Source: Atherix ibis | Taxonomy: Eukaryota; Arthropoda; Insecta; Diptera; Athericidae | Reading direction: 5' to 3' | Length of the DNA stretch: 64,000 bases | Assembly (NCBI GenBank): GCA_958298945.1 | Contig: OY282606.1 | Location: 29,051,740 to 29,115,739, forward strand | In this document: one piece after another, positions 21,201 through 31,620 of the stretch | Position numbering within the stretch: position 1 is the stretch's first letter | Layout: every line of letters begins with the position of its first letter | Position numbers and translations under genes: made by a program | The notes under the pieces: model-generated | Told to the model about the DNA's origin: nothing | Databases searched by the model: none | The model's input: only the letters and a program-made list of their open reading frames with translations

Positions 21201-23759
21201 TTATATGTAAATAAACTGCAATTAAATAAATTATAAATAATAATGAAAAAATAAAACATAATACTTGCTTTCAAAACGGGAAACCCAATCTGTATTTGAA
21301 ATTTGCTTAGCATGCGTTTTATAGCCTTCTAAAGTGGCAACTAGTAGTTGATTTAAGTTTTGAATACCATTTTCCAAATGTTCATCGCTAGTAAAATCAA
21401 CGTTCACTGTTGGTCTTAATGGGGTTAATACAGCGCCATCCTTGAATTGTATAAAACTTCGTAATGCCGTTGCCGCAGCTTCGATTCTAGCTATTTTCTT
21501 ACTACGTCCTTGTCCAATATATTTTTGTCCATCGACCTTTAAGAAATTTTTTTCGAAAAAAAAATATTTCTGGATAATAAACAATTGTCTATTGTTTAGG
21601 CAATAAAAAAAAATTATTTCAATTAACGCGGTGATATAACGCCAGGTAATAAGAGAATATATGGAAAGAGCTATAATGGCAATATAATAAGTCAGTGATA
21701 AATGAAAGAGATGAGCTGATATCAGCAAAACGATATTGTTATTATAATTTTTTTTTTTTTCATAAAAAGACGCCATATAAAATTTCATAAACATCTGTTC
21801 ATTAGTTTAGTTTTTTTTCAGCCATTGAAAACAGGAAATATAGTATTTTATTAACTTATAAAATTCAATGGAAAAAATGGAATTTCATAAGTTAATAAAA
21901 TACTATTTTTTTAAAGATATTAAGGAGACTCCTCAGCATCGTATGGAATGATTTACTGAATTTAATACTAGTTAATAAAATACTATATTTCCTGTATTAG
22001 GTTAATACTAAAGAAATAATTAATAAACTTTATGATATCGTTTTTTAAGACCATCATCGAGTGAAAGTATATAAGATAGCTGACATGGTTTACGTCTCAA
22101 AAAACATGCAGGCAACATCTTAACATATATGAGATTTTGTGTGAGAAAGCTATAGGGTGAGATAGATGCCACGTTTGCTAATAACTGACCAAAAACGTGT
22201 TCAATGGAGTGTTTAGACATTTCTAAGCATAATGTAAATGAATTTTTGCGTCGATTCATGACTGTTGATGAAACATAAATATTACATACTAAAGTTCCGT
22301 CGAAACAACATCTAATAGCGAACGTGCACCAAAGAAGGCAAAAACGTTATCGCTACTGTTATTTTGGGATGTAAATGATTGTATAATCTTCATCAAAAAG
22401 AAATACGATAACAAAACAATATAATCCAGGATAAACAAATTGAATAATAAAATCAAGACAAAACAACGGCATTTGGTAAAAAATAAAGTTCTACTCGTAT
22501 TTCACCATGACAATACGCCAGCGCATTCATCGGCAATTGCGACAGCAAGTTTAGTAGAATTACGTTATAAATTGCTTCTCCAACCATCGTATCCTGCAGA
22601 CCTGGCTCTCTCCGATTTTTTCCTGTTTCCACACATGAGGCAATGGCTAAAATTATAGCAGAACTGAGGCATATTTTTCAGAATTTGACAAATTATTCTA
22701 CACGAATGATACTAAGAAGTTGAAATATCGCTGGATGAATCGACCTTGAGCTTAAAGAAGGCTATGTTGAAAAATAAAGCAATTTTTGTTGAACAAGTTA
22801 ATTCTTTGTTGCAATTATCACTGACTTATCAGACTGGCCTCATAAAAGATATTTTTCCCTTTTTTAAAATATTCCAAATCCTTATTTAATTGGAAATGTT
22901 TCCTTTAACATAATATTAGCGAATAAATGGCCATTTGCTGGTTAGAACAAACGTTTACCTCTTGTACAATACATATTGTTATTTTTACCTACCGTCATTA
23001 ATATTCTTCTTTTATTCATAAGAAATATATCAACTCATATTTGCTTTTAGCTTTTCCACTATTTTTATGATCATTTGAATATTTTAATATGAAGAAAAAT
23101 CAATTTTCATAATCGATATTAAATTCTATAAGGATGACAATTTGATTATGTAAGCATATAATCGAATATGTTTGAAATAATTTATGTGTTTGCACGTTTA
23201 TGTGTAGGTGTTGTTTGTATGCATAGTTTATTGTATTAAGAAAGATAAGAAAATAATCAGAATAAATTTGCTACACTCACCTCAACGGAAATTGTAAAAA
23301 CAGGTGCATGAACAGGGCCTGTTTGTGATTCTAATTTATAGATGAGCCCTTGCCTTAATTCATTCAGCATTGAAACGGTATTCTTTGGTTGCGGTACCCT
23401 TTCCTTAGGTAATCTAGCCTTTTTTGCGTTAGCTACCATAAAAAATAATTTTCCATTCATAAATTACTTTATGCTTAAATCTGATTATGTAAAAGTAAAT
23501 GTGAACATTAAGAAAATGAAATGATGAATTAAATAAAATAAGAGAAGCAGCAAAAGAGAAAAAAATTTATTTACTCACGACTAAAATGATTCAATTCAAA
23601 ACGCCTCTTATGGGCGACTCTTTTGTGGCCGTTCATTATTCCCGAGCTCACTACTACTTGTTTTTGTTGTGGTTGAAAAGTTAATGGCGGTGATGCTTGC
23701 TGCTGTCGCCGCAACAGCGCTAATTTTGGTGGCGACGGTATTAACTGGTGCCGTTGCTG
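12249..23759 (-). CDS. Adar: Adenosine deaminase acting on RNA (ADAR), ten coding exons
   Basis: Converts adenosine to inosine in double-stranded RNA, in the nucleus. Exons: 23579-23759, 23281-23432, 21265-21536, 16983-17152, 16434-16714, 16218-16368, 15993-16161, 15814-15913, 14341-14820, 12249-12347. The joined length is 2055 bp with every junction in phase. First dsRNA-binding domain: exons 2-3 ([15 protein letters not shown] to [12 protein letters not shown]). Second: exons 4-5 ([14 protein letters not shown] to [15 protein letters not shown]). Deaminase zinc site: [12 protein letters not shown] (His and catalytic Glu, exon 6), [11 protein letters not shown] (exon 7), [12 protein letters not shown] (exon 9). 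The protein ends EQDEFGLPE. The likely start is the ATG at 23636 ([13 protein letters not shown]), giving 643 residues; the exon is open further upstream, so additional 5' exons are likely beyond 23759. The exon-4 acceptor was chosen at 17152 because alternatives give in-frame stops. Confidence 0.93.
13458..14320 (-). mobile_element. Degenerate mariner in the last Adar intron
   Basis: Inverted ends GTTTGGAAAAAAAGAAATCC (13458 onward) and its partner ending GGATATCTTTTTTCCCAAAC (14320) are flanked by TA. Inside, the minus strand gives transposase pieces with the second catalytic block [19 protein letters not shown] and further DYH.F.SLQNF-type text in a shifted frame. The N-terminal part is reduced or scrambled, and the total is only about 860 bp. 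It is a mariner of a lineage different from the others here, to judge by its termini. Confidence 0.75.
14824..15039 (-). other. Adar intron 8, part next to the mariner
   Basis: AT-rich intron sequence between the acceptor of the deaminase exon (14821) and the mariner at 15040. Nothing else seen. Confidence 0.5.
15040..15718 (-). mobile_element. Internally deleted Mos1-like mariner in Adar intron 8
   Basis: A 679-bp copy on the minus strand with both terminal repeats (CCAGGTGTATAAAC and TTATATACCTGG) and TA flanks at 15038-15039 and 15719-15720. It keeps the 3' half of the transposase gene: [20 protein letters not shown], the catalytic block [11 protein letters not shown], and [11 protein letters not shown]. 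The sequence then jumps to the 5' leader near 15630, losing about the first 590 bp. A short unrelated-looking patch replaces the usual WDQQGIVYY codons near 15480-15520. It has the same orientation as Adar and the opposite orientation to the copy at 19159-20753. Confidence 0.85.
17153..19156 (-). other. Adar intron 3, proximal part
   Basis: About 2 kb of AT-rich intron with long A and T runs and no recognisable coding or repeat sequence. A good branch-point-like ACTAAT lies about 25 bp upstream of the acceptor, on the minus strand near 17170-17180. Confidence 0.4.
19159..20753 (+). mobile_element. Mos1-like mariner with an internal duplication, in Adar intron 3
   Basis: The copy runs on the plus strand from CCAGGGATATAAGC to ACACCTGG with TA on both sides. 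It is 1595 bp, about 300 bp longer than the family norm. The transposase reads [17 protein letters not shown] from 19330 through the helix-turn-helix to [14 protein letters not shown] text at about 19750. There it restarts with the N-terminal sequence [23 protein letters not shown] a second time. The second pass continues through [18 protein letters not shown] (20171 on), [28 protein letters not shown] and [12 protein letters not shown]. Both passes contain frameshifts or stops (for example TAG at 20098), so there is no active enzyme. Confidence 0.85.
20756..21264 (-). other. Adar intron 3, distal part with a (TA)n tract
   Basis: AT-rich intron. A short TATATA microsatellite lies near 21169-21200. 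No gene seen. Confidence 0.5.
21831..21995. mobile_element. Foldback element or MITE in Adar intron 2
   Basis: The 25-bp sequence at 21831-21855, starting ACAGGAAATATAGT, is repeated perfectly as its inverse complement at 21971-21995. A third, shorter copy of the inverse sequence lies at 21874-21907, giving an alternative hairpin with the left arm. The unit is 165 bp with no coding capacity. A target duplication is not obvious, so the class is undecided. Confidence 0.6.
22020..22800 (+). pseudogene. Relic mariner transposase in Adar intron 2
   Basis: Plus-strand fragments in several frames match the mariner catalytic region in the right order: [13 protein letters not shown] near 22230-22275 (first aspartate), [20 protein letters not shown] near 22502-22563 (second), [16 protein letters not shown] near 22590-22635 (third), and LKYRWMNRP near 22722. 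Many stops and frameshifts separate them. I could not find terminal repeats, so the limits are approximate. Confidence 0.7.
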
Positions 23760-24500
23760 CTACTTAATAAAAGATGATGCGTTAATTTTGCGAAAATGTT
23801 TATAATAAAAATGCAACTTTGTTCAATGTTACTTCTTTGTTTTAATACAATATGAATGCTGCCTCACTTGACAAATCAATTAACTCCATTGTCTGAATAT
23901 TTTTAATTTGAAGATTGAATTTGATTTAATACTTTTTTTTCACTTGCCAAACTAATTAACTCCCTTAATCACGCAATAATTGTAGTAATAATAACGATTA
24001 CTCCAGAAATATTCCATCTTATACTTTTTATATTTTGTTAAATAAAAGATACATCTGTAATTATACAGTCTATAAAGTTTATTTAAATTTATAATTTAAA
24101 AGGCATTTTTAAAAACAATTTTATAGTATTTTTTTCATTTTTCTCAATTTTTTGTTTTATAAACTTAATTGATTCGACAAGTGAGGCATTCATATATAAA
24201 TATAATTATTAGTATGGCGGCCTGATATTGTTTTGTTTTTTTCATTTTTTTTAATGCATATAAGAATATATATAAGCATGTTAGTGAGATTCTAATTTTT
24301 TAACTATTTCCTTTTTATATTTAAGTTGAGCTATAAATAAGATTTAGTTTGTTTATTATCAATATAGAAAAGTAAAAGAAAAGTCTATATTTTATCACGT
24401 TACACATTCTGAATAATCATCAAAGTACAATTAGGTATATATAATATGGTTAAAATACATAAAATTAAGTATAATCGTATAATTTGACAGATGTCAAACA
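23760..24500. other. Region upstream of the first recognised Adar exon
   Basis: AT-rich sequence without a confident exon. More 5' Adar exons are expected somewhere upstream, because the exon ending at 23759 begins in frame with no start codon at its edge. Confidence 0.4.
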
Positions 24501-24502
24501 TA

Positions 24503-25110
24503 GGAGGTCTGTTCAAAAAGTATGGCGAATTTTGAATTTCCGCAACTTACATATATTCGATTTTCGATTTTTTTGTGGCGTTATGTTGTTACTCATGTTA
24601 AAATTAACATGACAGCTCAAAAACAGCATCGCATTATCATTGCTAAGGAGCTGTTGGACTCTGTCCTCGAAGACCCAAATTTGCTCCAGAGGGTCATAAC
24701 TGGTGACGAATCATGGGTTTATGGTTATGACGTGGAAACCACAGCTCAATCATCCCAATGGAAGCTGCCGCACGAGCGAAGACCGAAAAAAAGCGCCAAG
24801 TTCGGTCGAATGTGACCTTTATAGCGCAAAAAATACTGAGGACGTATTAATTCAATTTTTTGTGGCCAATTGGGTTCAAAAATTTTGCGATTTGACACTG
24901 TTGAACATTTTTTGGCGGACTACGTGAACGATTGTATTTACGCACACAATCCTCAAATTTTAGAGCTTTTAAAAAATATCATCTGTCAAGTTATAGCATA
25001 ATTAAAGCTCGAATAATACGAGAAATATAATGAAAATTACCTCAAGAGAATAGAGTTCTACAAAAAGTTACATGGCATCCATTTAAATGAAGTTTTATTC
25101 TATTCACAAT
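24503..25110 (+). mobile_element. Fragmented mariner joined to a DD41D-like 3' part
   Basis: The left end GGAGGTCTGTTCAAAAAGTA follows a TA and matches the ends of the element at 32326. The transposase piece LDSVLEDPNLLQRVITGDES, then WVYGYDVETTAQSSQWKLPH, is the first catalytic block of this mariner. After about 24820 the sequence changes to LTLLNIFW..YVNDCIYAHNPQ-like text, ending HGIHLNEVLFYSQ. That resembles the C-terminus of DD41D-type transposases. No right-hand copy of the left terminal repeat is seen. Confidence 0.6.
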
Positions 25111-25725
25111 AGCAAGGTCCAAGTATTATAATGAAATTTCATCGAAAACCTTATTTTAAGTATGTTTTATTTGCTTTTAGAAATTATTGTTTATATTGGA
25201 ATACATTAAAAAAAATACAATAGATGAGTGAACAATTTAAGTAAATAATATTTTAATTATTTTGTAGAATATCAATTTATTTATCCCTATGTCTCTAAAG
25301 TTTACATAGTTTAAGAACTTATGAAGCGTTACAATAGCCATGGCTAACACAAATCGTATTTAAATTTTTAACAACCTAATTTTTTAAGAATTATTTCCAA
25401 TAATATTTATAAAAAATCGTTGCCCTACACATTGTTTTTAATTTAATAAATTTTTTTTAAAATTTAACAACATGTATTTTAAATTAAATTAGAATTTAAT
25501 TCATCGTTTTTAATTTAACAACAACATGTATTTTAAATTAAATTAGAATATAAGAATTGACTGCAAGTAAATATTTTGAATTTTATAAAATAATTTTATT
25601 TATTTAAACCACACTTAACGAGAAGGAAGACCTGTACAAATAAGAAATTTATTACAAATTGTTTCACTATTTTTATTACAAATTATAATCTATTGTGTAG
25701 AAATTTAAATATTTTAGAGAAACTA
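25111..25725. other. AT-rich DNA with a short direct duplication
   Basis: A stretch containing CAACATGTATTTTAAATTAA occurs twice, near 25467 and 25523. No gene seen. Confidence 0.4.
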
Positions 25726-26663
25726 CGAGGATAGTTCCAGAAGTAAACGACCTGACAATGACAGTTGTTGTTTGAACAATTATTATGGTCGCTGCGTTGT
25801 TTGACAAGCATTACCAGGTGTATAAGCTTAAATCCGCTGCTTGGTCATAGATAGCGTGAGTGAGCGTATTAAGCTACCATCGGCACGCCATACTTTTTTT
25901 ATGAATTTGACATTTGTCAACATTAATCTGTGCACATTGTAAGCAATTTCGTACAACAACACACATTTTTCCTTTGGTAATCATGTCTAGTTTTGTGCCA
26001 GAAAAAGAGCATATGAGGGAAGGTCTGCTTTTCTGCTTCAATTTGAAGAAATCGGTTGCCGAATCGCATCGAATGCTTATGCAGGCCTATGGTGACATTG
26101 CTTTATCGGAAACAATGTGCCGAGATTGGTTTCGTCGGTTCAAAGACGGCAATTTTGACTTGTGTGACAAGAAGCGTGAAAATCAGCTTAGGAAGGTTGA
26201 GGACCATCAATTGCAGGCTCTTTCAGACGAAGACGATACTCAATCGCAAAAAATGCTCGTGGAGCAATTGGGTGTTACTCAACCAGCCATTTCCATGCGT
26301 CTGCGTGTTATGGGGAAGATTGAAAAGATCGGAAAATGAGTGCCGCATGAACTGAACGATAGCCAAGACGAACTTCGCAGTGGCCGCCCAAATGAGGTGA
26401 CAACACCAGAAATGATATTGGATAACCGTCGATTGAAAGTGCGCATGCTAGCAGACATGGTAGGCATTTAAAAAGTGCCGTATATCGCATATTGACTGAA
26501 AATTTTGGCTATTTTGAGGAGCTCAACGGTTCTTAATATAAACAGGGTATCGAAGCTATTGAATATCGCTGGGAATAGTCTATCGAGCTAAAAGGAGACT
26601 ATGTTTCCCAAAAAAATATTTATGTTTTCTTTGTTATGTCGGGTACTTCTGGGACTACCCTCG
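25726..26663 (+). mobile_element. Chimeric mariner: Mos1-like 5' half within another mariner
   Basis: The outer ends are CGAGGATAGTTCCAGAAGTA (25726 on) and TACTTCTGGGACTACCCTCG (to 26663), each next to TA. A Mos1-like mariner begins inside at 25814 with CCAGGTGTATAAGC after its own TA. It runs through its leader and the N-terminal half of the transposase (MSSFVPEKEHMREGLLFCF at 25984) to VPHELNDS near 26363. The text then becomes DELRSGRPNEVTTPEMILDN, which belongs to another mariner subfamily. The tail ..GIEAIEYRW..SIELKGDYV matches the outer element. The right half of the inner mariner and the middle of the outer one are both missing. Confidence 0.75.
25984..26338 (+). pseudogene. N-terminal half of a Mos1-like transposase
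   Basis: The ATG at 25984 opens an intact N-terminal DNA-binding half: MSSFVPEKEHMREGLLFCFN, ..[15 protein letters not shown].., ..[16 protein letters not shown], ending at a TGA (GK-stop) at 26336. The frame has no internal break over about 118 residues, unlike most copies here. Only the DNA-binding domain remains, and the catalytic triad is absent. If transcribed it could make a short protein able to bind mariner ends, but nothing in the sequence shows expression. Confidence 0.6.
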
Positions 26664-26665
26664 TA

Positions 26666-27086
26666 TAACAAACATAAAGCTCATATATTGTAGATAATAC
26701 GTTAATCTTACAAAATCTTTTTTGAATATTTTTGGGGAAACAAGCTTGGAAACAAATTTTTTAGGAAAAAAACTTGGTTTTTTCTTTTGTACAATAAATC
26801 ATTATTTTTAGTACATTAACACAAAATTAAGTTACTGTTATATTTCATTGTTCTTACAATTCTTATTAAATATTATAAGAGTAATTTCAACAATTTATTT
26901 AAGAAAAACTATTAGATCAGCAATTAAGCATATATGTTATTTGCTCGAACTGTTAAGAAGAATCCAAAATGATTTTTAATATATAAATTAACATATTCGC
27001 TAACATTATATAAGAATTTGTTAAATTATAAAAATTTTGAATTTTGTTTAAAAACCAAAAAAGATTATACGATTTTGACTTTTTCA
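26666..27086. other. Unannotated AT-rich DNA
   Basis: No gene or recognisable repeat seen between the chimeric mariner and the DD41D foldback copy. Confidence 0.35.
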
Positions 27087-27088
27087 TA

Positions 27089-27981
27089 CAGGGTGGACCA
27101 TATAAAAGTTGCATTTTAAAAAGTAAATAAAAAAACTGGTGTATATTTTTTCAAATTTCCAGTTTTGTTAGAAAGATTGAACCTTTTGAAAAATAAAACG
27201 TTTTATTTTATTATTAATCAACCTTTTTAAAAGATTCAACAACTAAAGCCGCATGACCATCCGATGCGTTTTCGGTTTGCCCAATGGGCTCAAGATAAAT
27301 TGGCCGAAGATGGTCATTTTTACCAAAAAATCATCTTTTCGGATGAGACCCATTTCCACCTCGGTGGGTATGTCAACAAACGAAATTGTCGCATCTGGGG
27401 CTCAGAAAATCCATACGTCACCATGGAAAAGCCGATGCATCCACAACGAGTCATGGTTTGGTGCGGATTTTGGAGTGGAGGCATCATTGGCCCGTTTTTC
27501 TTCGAAAACGATGAAGGAGCCACCGTTACGGTCAATGGTGAGCGCTATCGTGGCATGCTCAACGAATTTTTGTTTCCAAAAGTTGAAGAGAATAGCATGG
27601 ACGACATTTGGTTTCAACAGGACCGTGCCATTTGCCACGACAATCCAACTTTTGGGCACTGCTTTCGAAAATCAAATAATCAGCCCAAATTCTGATACCA
27701 ATTGGCTGCCTCGGAGCTATGATTTGAGCCATCTAGAGACAATTGAGGCCTTGAAACACGAAATCAAAGTTGCCATTGAAGAGATACAGACCCAGACAAT
27801 CGAAAATGTACTGAAAAATTGGGTCGAGTGAATGGGGTACTGTAAGGCAAGCCGTGGCAGTCATTTAAATGATGTTGTATTTCATTCTTAAATTTCAAGG
27901 TTCAATCTTTCTAATAAAACCGGAAATTTGAAAAAATAGGCACTACTTTTTTTTAATGCAACCGCTAGATAGACCACCGTG
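27089..27981 (+). mobile_element. DD41D mariner with two 3' ends in inverted orientation
   Basis: The right end is the normal 3' end of the DD41D element (to 27981). The left end, CAGGGTGGACCATATAAAAG at 27089 and about 100 bp after it, is the inverse complement of the 3' end and not the 5' end. It includes the complement of the post-coding sequence GGTTCAATCTTTCTAAT. The coding frame then starts in mid-gene. TA is present on both sides. The rearranged unit of 893 bp therefore has long, nearly perfect inverted ends and no N-terminal domain. Confidence 0.8.
27240..27894 (+). pseudogene. Catalytic part of a DD41D transposase
   Basis: The frame opens in the middle of the gene ([20 protein letters not shown]) and holds the first aspartate block IIFSDETHFHLGGYVNK and [18 protein letters not shown]. 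The second block is WFQQDRAICHD, in which the aspartate is kept but flanking residues are changed. After a frameshift near 27650 the region that should give the third block reads [20 protein letters not shown]. The motif SPLDYFLWG and about 15 neighbouring residues are deleted, which removes the third catalytic aspartate. It ends in the usual NDVVFHS with TAA near 27890. Confidence 0.75.
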
Positions 27982-27983
27982 TA

Positions 27984-29276
27984 TAAGTTATTACTTCTTA
28001 AATAATTGAAGAAAAAATCAAATTATTACATTTGAATTTTTTAACTTTCTCAATGGTAATTGTAAAAAAAAATCAATTTCTAATGAAGAAGTATTTCACG
28101 CAACAACATAGATTCTAGGTAAAGTAATTTAGAAAATAAATCCTCTGAAAATGTCCTATTACTTCCGACTATTTTATTTACGAAAGCTAAGCTATTGTAT
28201 TTTAGGTAATTGTATCACGCTAGTATTAGTTTTTATGTATTTCAATTTGATGATATATTTATGAACGCATTTTACACAATATTAACAAAATGTATGAATA
28301 AAAATACGATTTATGTCAAAGTAACTTTGTCACGCAATATTCATCTTAACTGTTGTGTTTATTTATACAAAATAATGGATTGATTAAATTTAATAGTATT
28401 TACTACAGTTATCTAATCTTTGTAGGTATTGTTTTTTTTAATTGTAAATTGACAAATATCCAATCCAGTCAGTCTATAGTTAACTAATATTATAAATAGT
28501 AATTTATTGAAAATAGCATAAATTTTTTCACGTTTACTCTACTCAATTATTTTAAGAATGAAAATTCTTCAAATAAATAACTTTGCTTGTAATAAAGAAG
28601 AAAATAACAGAATTTTCTCATTTCCATTTTGGAAAGTTTATATAATATACTAACCTACACATCTATATAACTTATTTTTCTAGAATACATTATTAACTAT
28701 GATATACTAACCTATATACAAAAACCTAAGAACTAAAATGTCCGCATATCTACAAAAGAAGAAAAGAAATGAAACTTTTACATGGCATAAATTATGAATT
28801 TTGGGGTAATTTCTGTAATAACATTAATCATACTATATGTGACAGTAAAAAAATATATAAAAATAATAACATAGTGGAAGTAAATAGTATTAATTAGTTT
28901 TGAAAGTATATGCTTTTCTTTACTACCGTCAAATCTTAAACCGTATTGTATACTTTTTCTATGAAATATCATTTTTATTCTATATTATTTTAAAAAATAG
29001 AAATGATAATAACCAGAGAAGTATTCTCACAAAATCTATTCTTTTAAAAAAGTTTATTGCGCTTTGTTCTAAAATAATCCAGGTGTATATTCACAATAAA
29101 AATACCATCAGCTTATGAGAGGTATTATTCTTTAAACATATAGTCTGAAAACAAAATGTGCGTTAAACAAGTGTATATATCTTTATACATATTTACAAAT
29201 ATCCTGCAAAATGACCTCTGAATCTAAAGATAAAGTCTACATTTATGTATAATCTAATCTTTGGATCTAATATATA
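27984..29276. other. Unannotated AT-rich DNA
   Basis: About 1.3 kb with many stops in all frames. Short open frames near 28778-29118 are composed of AT-rich codons and resemble nothing I know. No gene supported. Confidence 0.35.
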
Positions 29277-29466
29277 CACTGCAGGCTAAAAGTCTGCGAC
29301 CACCTTGATAACAATATATTCCCCTTCATAACAACAATAGAAAACATTATTTATTTCGATGTATAGTATATGGTATTATAAAAAAAATTCTGAATTTCCA
29401 TTCATGTTGATTTTTTTTACCACAACAGGCCAAGTGCAACTATAATTCCGCTGTTTTGTTAAACTT

Positions 29467-30704
29467 AAAAGGTGTATAAGCTTAAATCCGTTGTTTGGTC
29501 ATAGGTGGCGTGAGTGAGCGTATTAAGCTACCATGGGCACGCCATACTTTTTTTTATGAGTTTGATATCTGTCAACATTAATCAGTGCACATTGTCAGCG
29601 ATTTTATACAACTAACATACATTTTTCCTTTGGTAATCATGTCTAGTTTTGTGGCAGAAAAAGAGTTTATGAGGGGAAGCTCTGCTTTTCTGCTTCAATT
29701 TGAAGAAATCGGTTGCCGAATCGCATCGAATGCTTACTGAGGCCTATGGTGGCAGTGCTTTATCGGAAACAACGTGCTGCAACTGGTTTCGTCGGTTGAA
29801 AGACGGCAATTTTGACTTGTGGGACAAGAAGCGTGAAAATCGACCTAGGAAGGTTGAGGATCATCAATTGCAGGCTCTTTTGAACGGAGACGATACCCAA
29901 TCGCAAAAAATGCTCGCGGAGCAATTGGATGTTACTCAACCAGCCATTTCCATGCGTCTGCGTGCTATGGAGAAGATTAAAAAGATCAGAAAATGTGTGC
30001 CGCATGAATTGAACGATAGGCAGATGGAGCGACGCCAAAACACATTCGTTCCTGCATCGGATTGACAGGTGATGAAAAGTGGATATATTTCGAGAATCCT
30101 AAACGCAAGAAATCATGGGTTGATCCCGGCCAACCATCAACATCTTCCCCAAGACCGACTCGCTTCGGACGGAAGACGATGCTGTGCGTTTGGTGGGATC
30201 AGAAGGGTATCGTCTACTATGGGATGTTGAAACCTGGTGAAACTGTCAATGCCCACCTCTACCACCAACAACTGATCAAATTGCACCGTGGTCTGCATGA
30301 AAAAAGGCCGGTTTATCAACAAAGACATGACAAGCTGATTTTCCTCCACGACAACGCACCATCGCACATGTCAAAAATGGTCCGAAATTACTTGGAGACA
30401 CTCAACTTGGAGGTGCTACGCCACCCCGTTTATTCACCAAACCTGGCCCCTTCCGACTACCATCTGTTTTCGTCGATGGGTCACGCGCTCGCTGAGCGGC
30501 ACTTCGATTATTACGAAGACGTCCGAAAATGGCTTGATAAGTCGTTTGCCTCGAAAGAAAAGGAATTTTTTTGGCGTGGTATCCACAAATTGCCCGAGAG
30601 ATGGGAAAAATGTGTATTACTTTGAATAAATTTGTTTTAGCTTTCTATGAAAAAAACATGTTGTTTTTGACTAAAAACTAGCGGATTTAAGCTTATTCAC
30701 CTGG
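29467..30704 (+). mobile_element. Mos1-like mariner, best preserved copy
   Basis: A 1238-bp plus-strand copy bounded by TA at 29465-29466 and 30705-30706. The left terminus has degraded from CCAGG to AAAGG. The right terminus is GCTTATTCACCTGG. It carries nearly the complete gene, including the usual leader with the GGCGTGCCCATGG-type sequence. Confidence 0.85.
29640..30628 (+). pseudogene. Mos1-like transposase with few lesions
   Basis: The start is MSSFVAEKEFMRG at 29640. One extra G near 29675 shifts the frame, and the main N-terminal frame resumes at KKSVAESHRMLTEAYGGSAL. A deletion of about 45 bp near 30048 removes the end of the linker (after RQNT) and brings a stop. The catalytic domain is then open from 30062 ([19 protein letters not shown]) to 30625 and contains HDNAPSHMSKM and [10 protein letters not shown], so all three aspartates are present at the D..D34D spacing. 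The C-terminus [13 protein letters not shown] is intact. The family usually has about 345 residues. Two or three lesions prevent a full-length product. Confidence 0.85.
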
Positions 30705-30839
30705 TAAGTTCCCGCCTTTTTTTGTATCAGATAAAAGTAAATGTTCAATTTGTATGATAATGTATCGGAAAGTTCAAGAACTTTACTTTCTTAATATGCC
30801 TAAATATTAAAATTTATGAACATAGAAATAAATCTGGAG

Positions 30840-31620
30840 GAATTTACAGCGGGAAAGTTTAAAAATTCAATGAGTAGCATTCATTAAACTTTATAGTCAG
30901 GTCGGAAGTCATCAGAGTTTACTACGTTCTGGTAGATCAAAAATTATTAGTCTTAACGAGGATCGCTTAATTTGCACAAGAAGTACAAATAATCGGGGAC
31001 TTACAGCACCCTTAAATTCAATCCGAATAAAAGCCTTGCCAAACCAGTGTCTCCAACATCGGTGAAAAGGCGATTGGGAGCTTCCCAATCTTAAAACCAT
31101 TACCATGCCCGTAAAATAATAAAAAAAAGACTGTATTGGGCTTTATTACATCAAATCTAAACTTTTGAGGACTTTAAAAATGTACCCTGGATGGATGAAT
31201 CAAAAAAGTCAATAGATGAAGTCAATCTTTGGGTCCAAAAGAAGCATATGCGTGCGAAGAAGCGCTGGAGCAAAAAAAACTGCCGTAAGCCGTGGTGCCA
31301 ACTAGCAAGGAAGGGGGTTCTTCGATTATGGTTTGGGGTTGGTTCTCTACGTATGGACAAGGAGACTTGGTGCAAATTGAAGGATTTTTTTTTCCTAAAT
31401 GTATTATAGAACTTTGGTTAATTGGTCAAGGATTCGTTTTATAACGATCTTAAACATACTTTACCTGATTAGTGAAGGATAATTTTGCACTGCTGGAACA
31501 GTATTTCAAAGCATACACGTAGGGGAAAAAACTGATCGGTCGAATGTCTAGAATCGTAAAAACTGTCATCAAATGCAAAGGAGTGTTTTTTCAACGAAAA
31601 CGCAATTTGAGCATATTTTT
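30840..31620 (+). pseudogene. Degenerate Tc1-like transposase
   Basis: Stop-ridden plus-strand text follows the order of Tc1 transposases. A paired-like region with ..RSGRSKIISLNEDRLICTRS and LPKPVSPTSVKRRLGASQS lies around 30920-31090. WMDESKKSIDEVNLWVQKKH is near 31187-31250. GGSSIMVWGWFSTYGQGDLV is near 31310-31370. The 'VMVWG..S..G.GDL..I' motif is characteristic of Tc1 proteins. The second and third catalytic blocks are not recognisable. Confidence 0.7.

Noticed and set aside
22020..22259. Minus-strand open frame of 79 codons
   Set aside because: The plus strand of the same stretch encodes a mariner relic, so this is its shadow.
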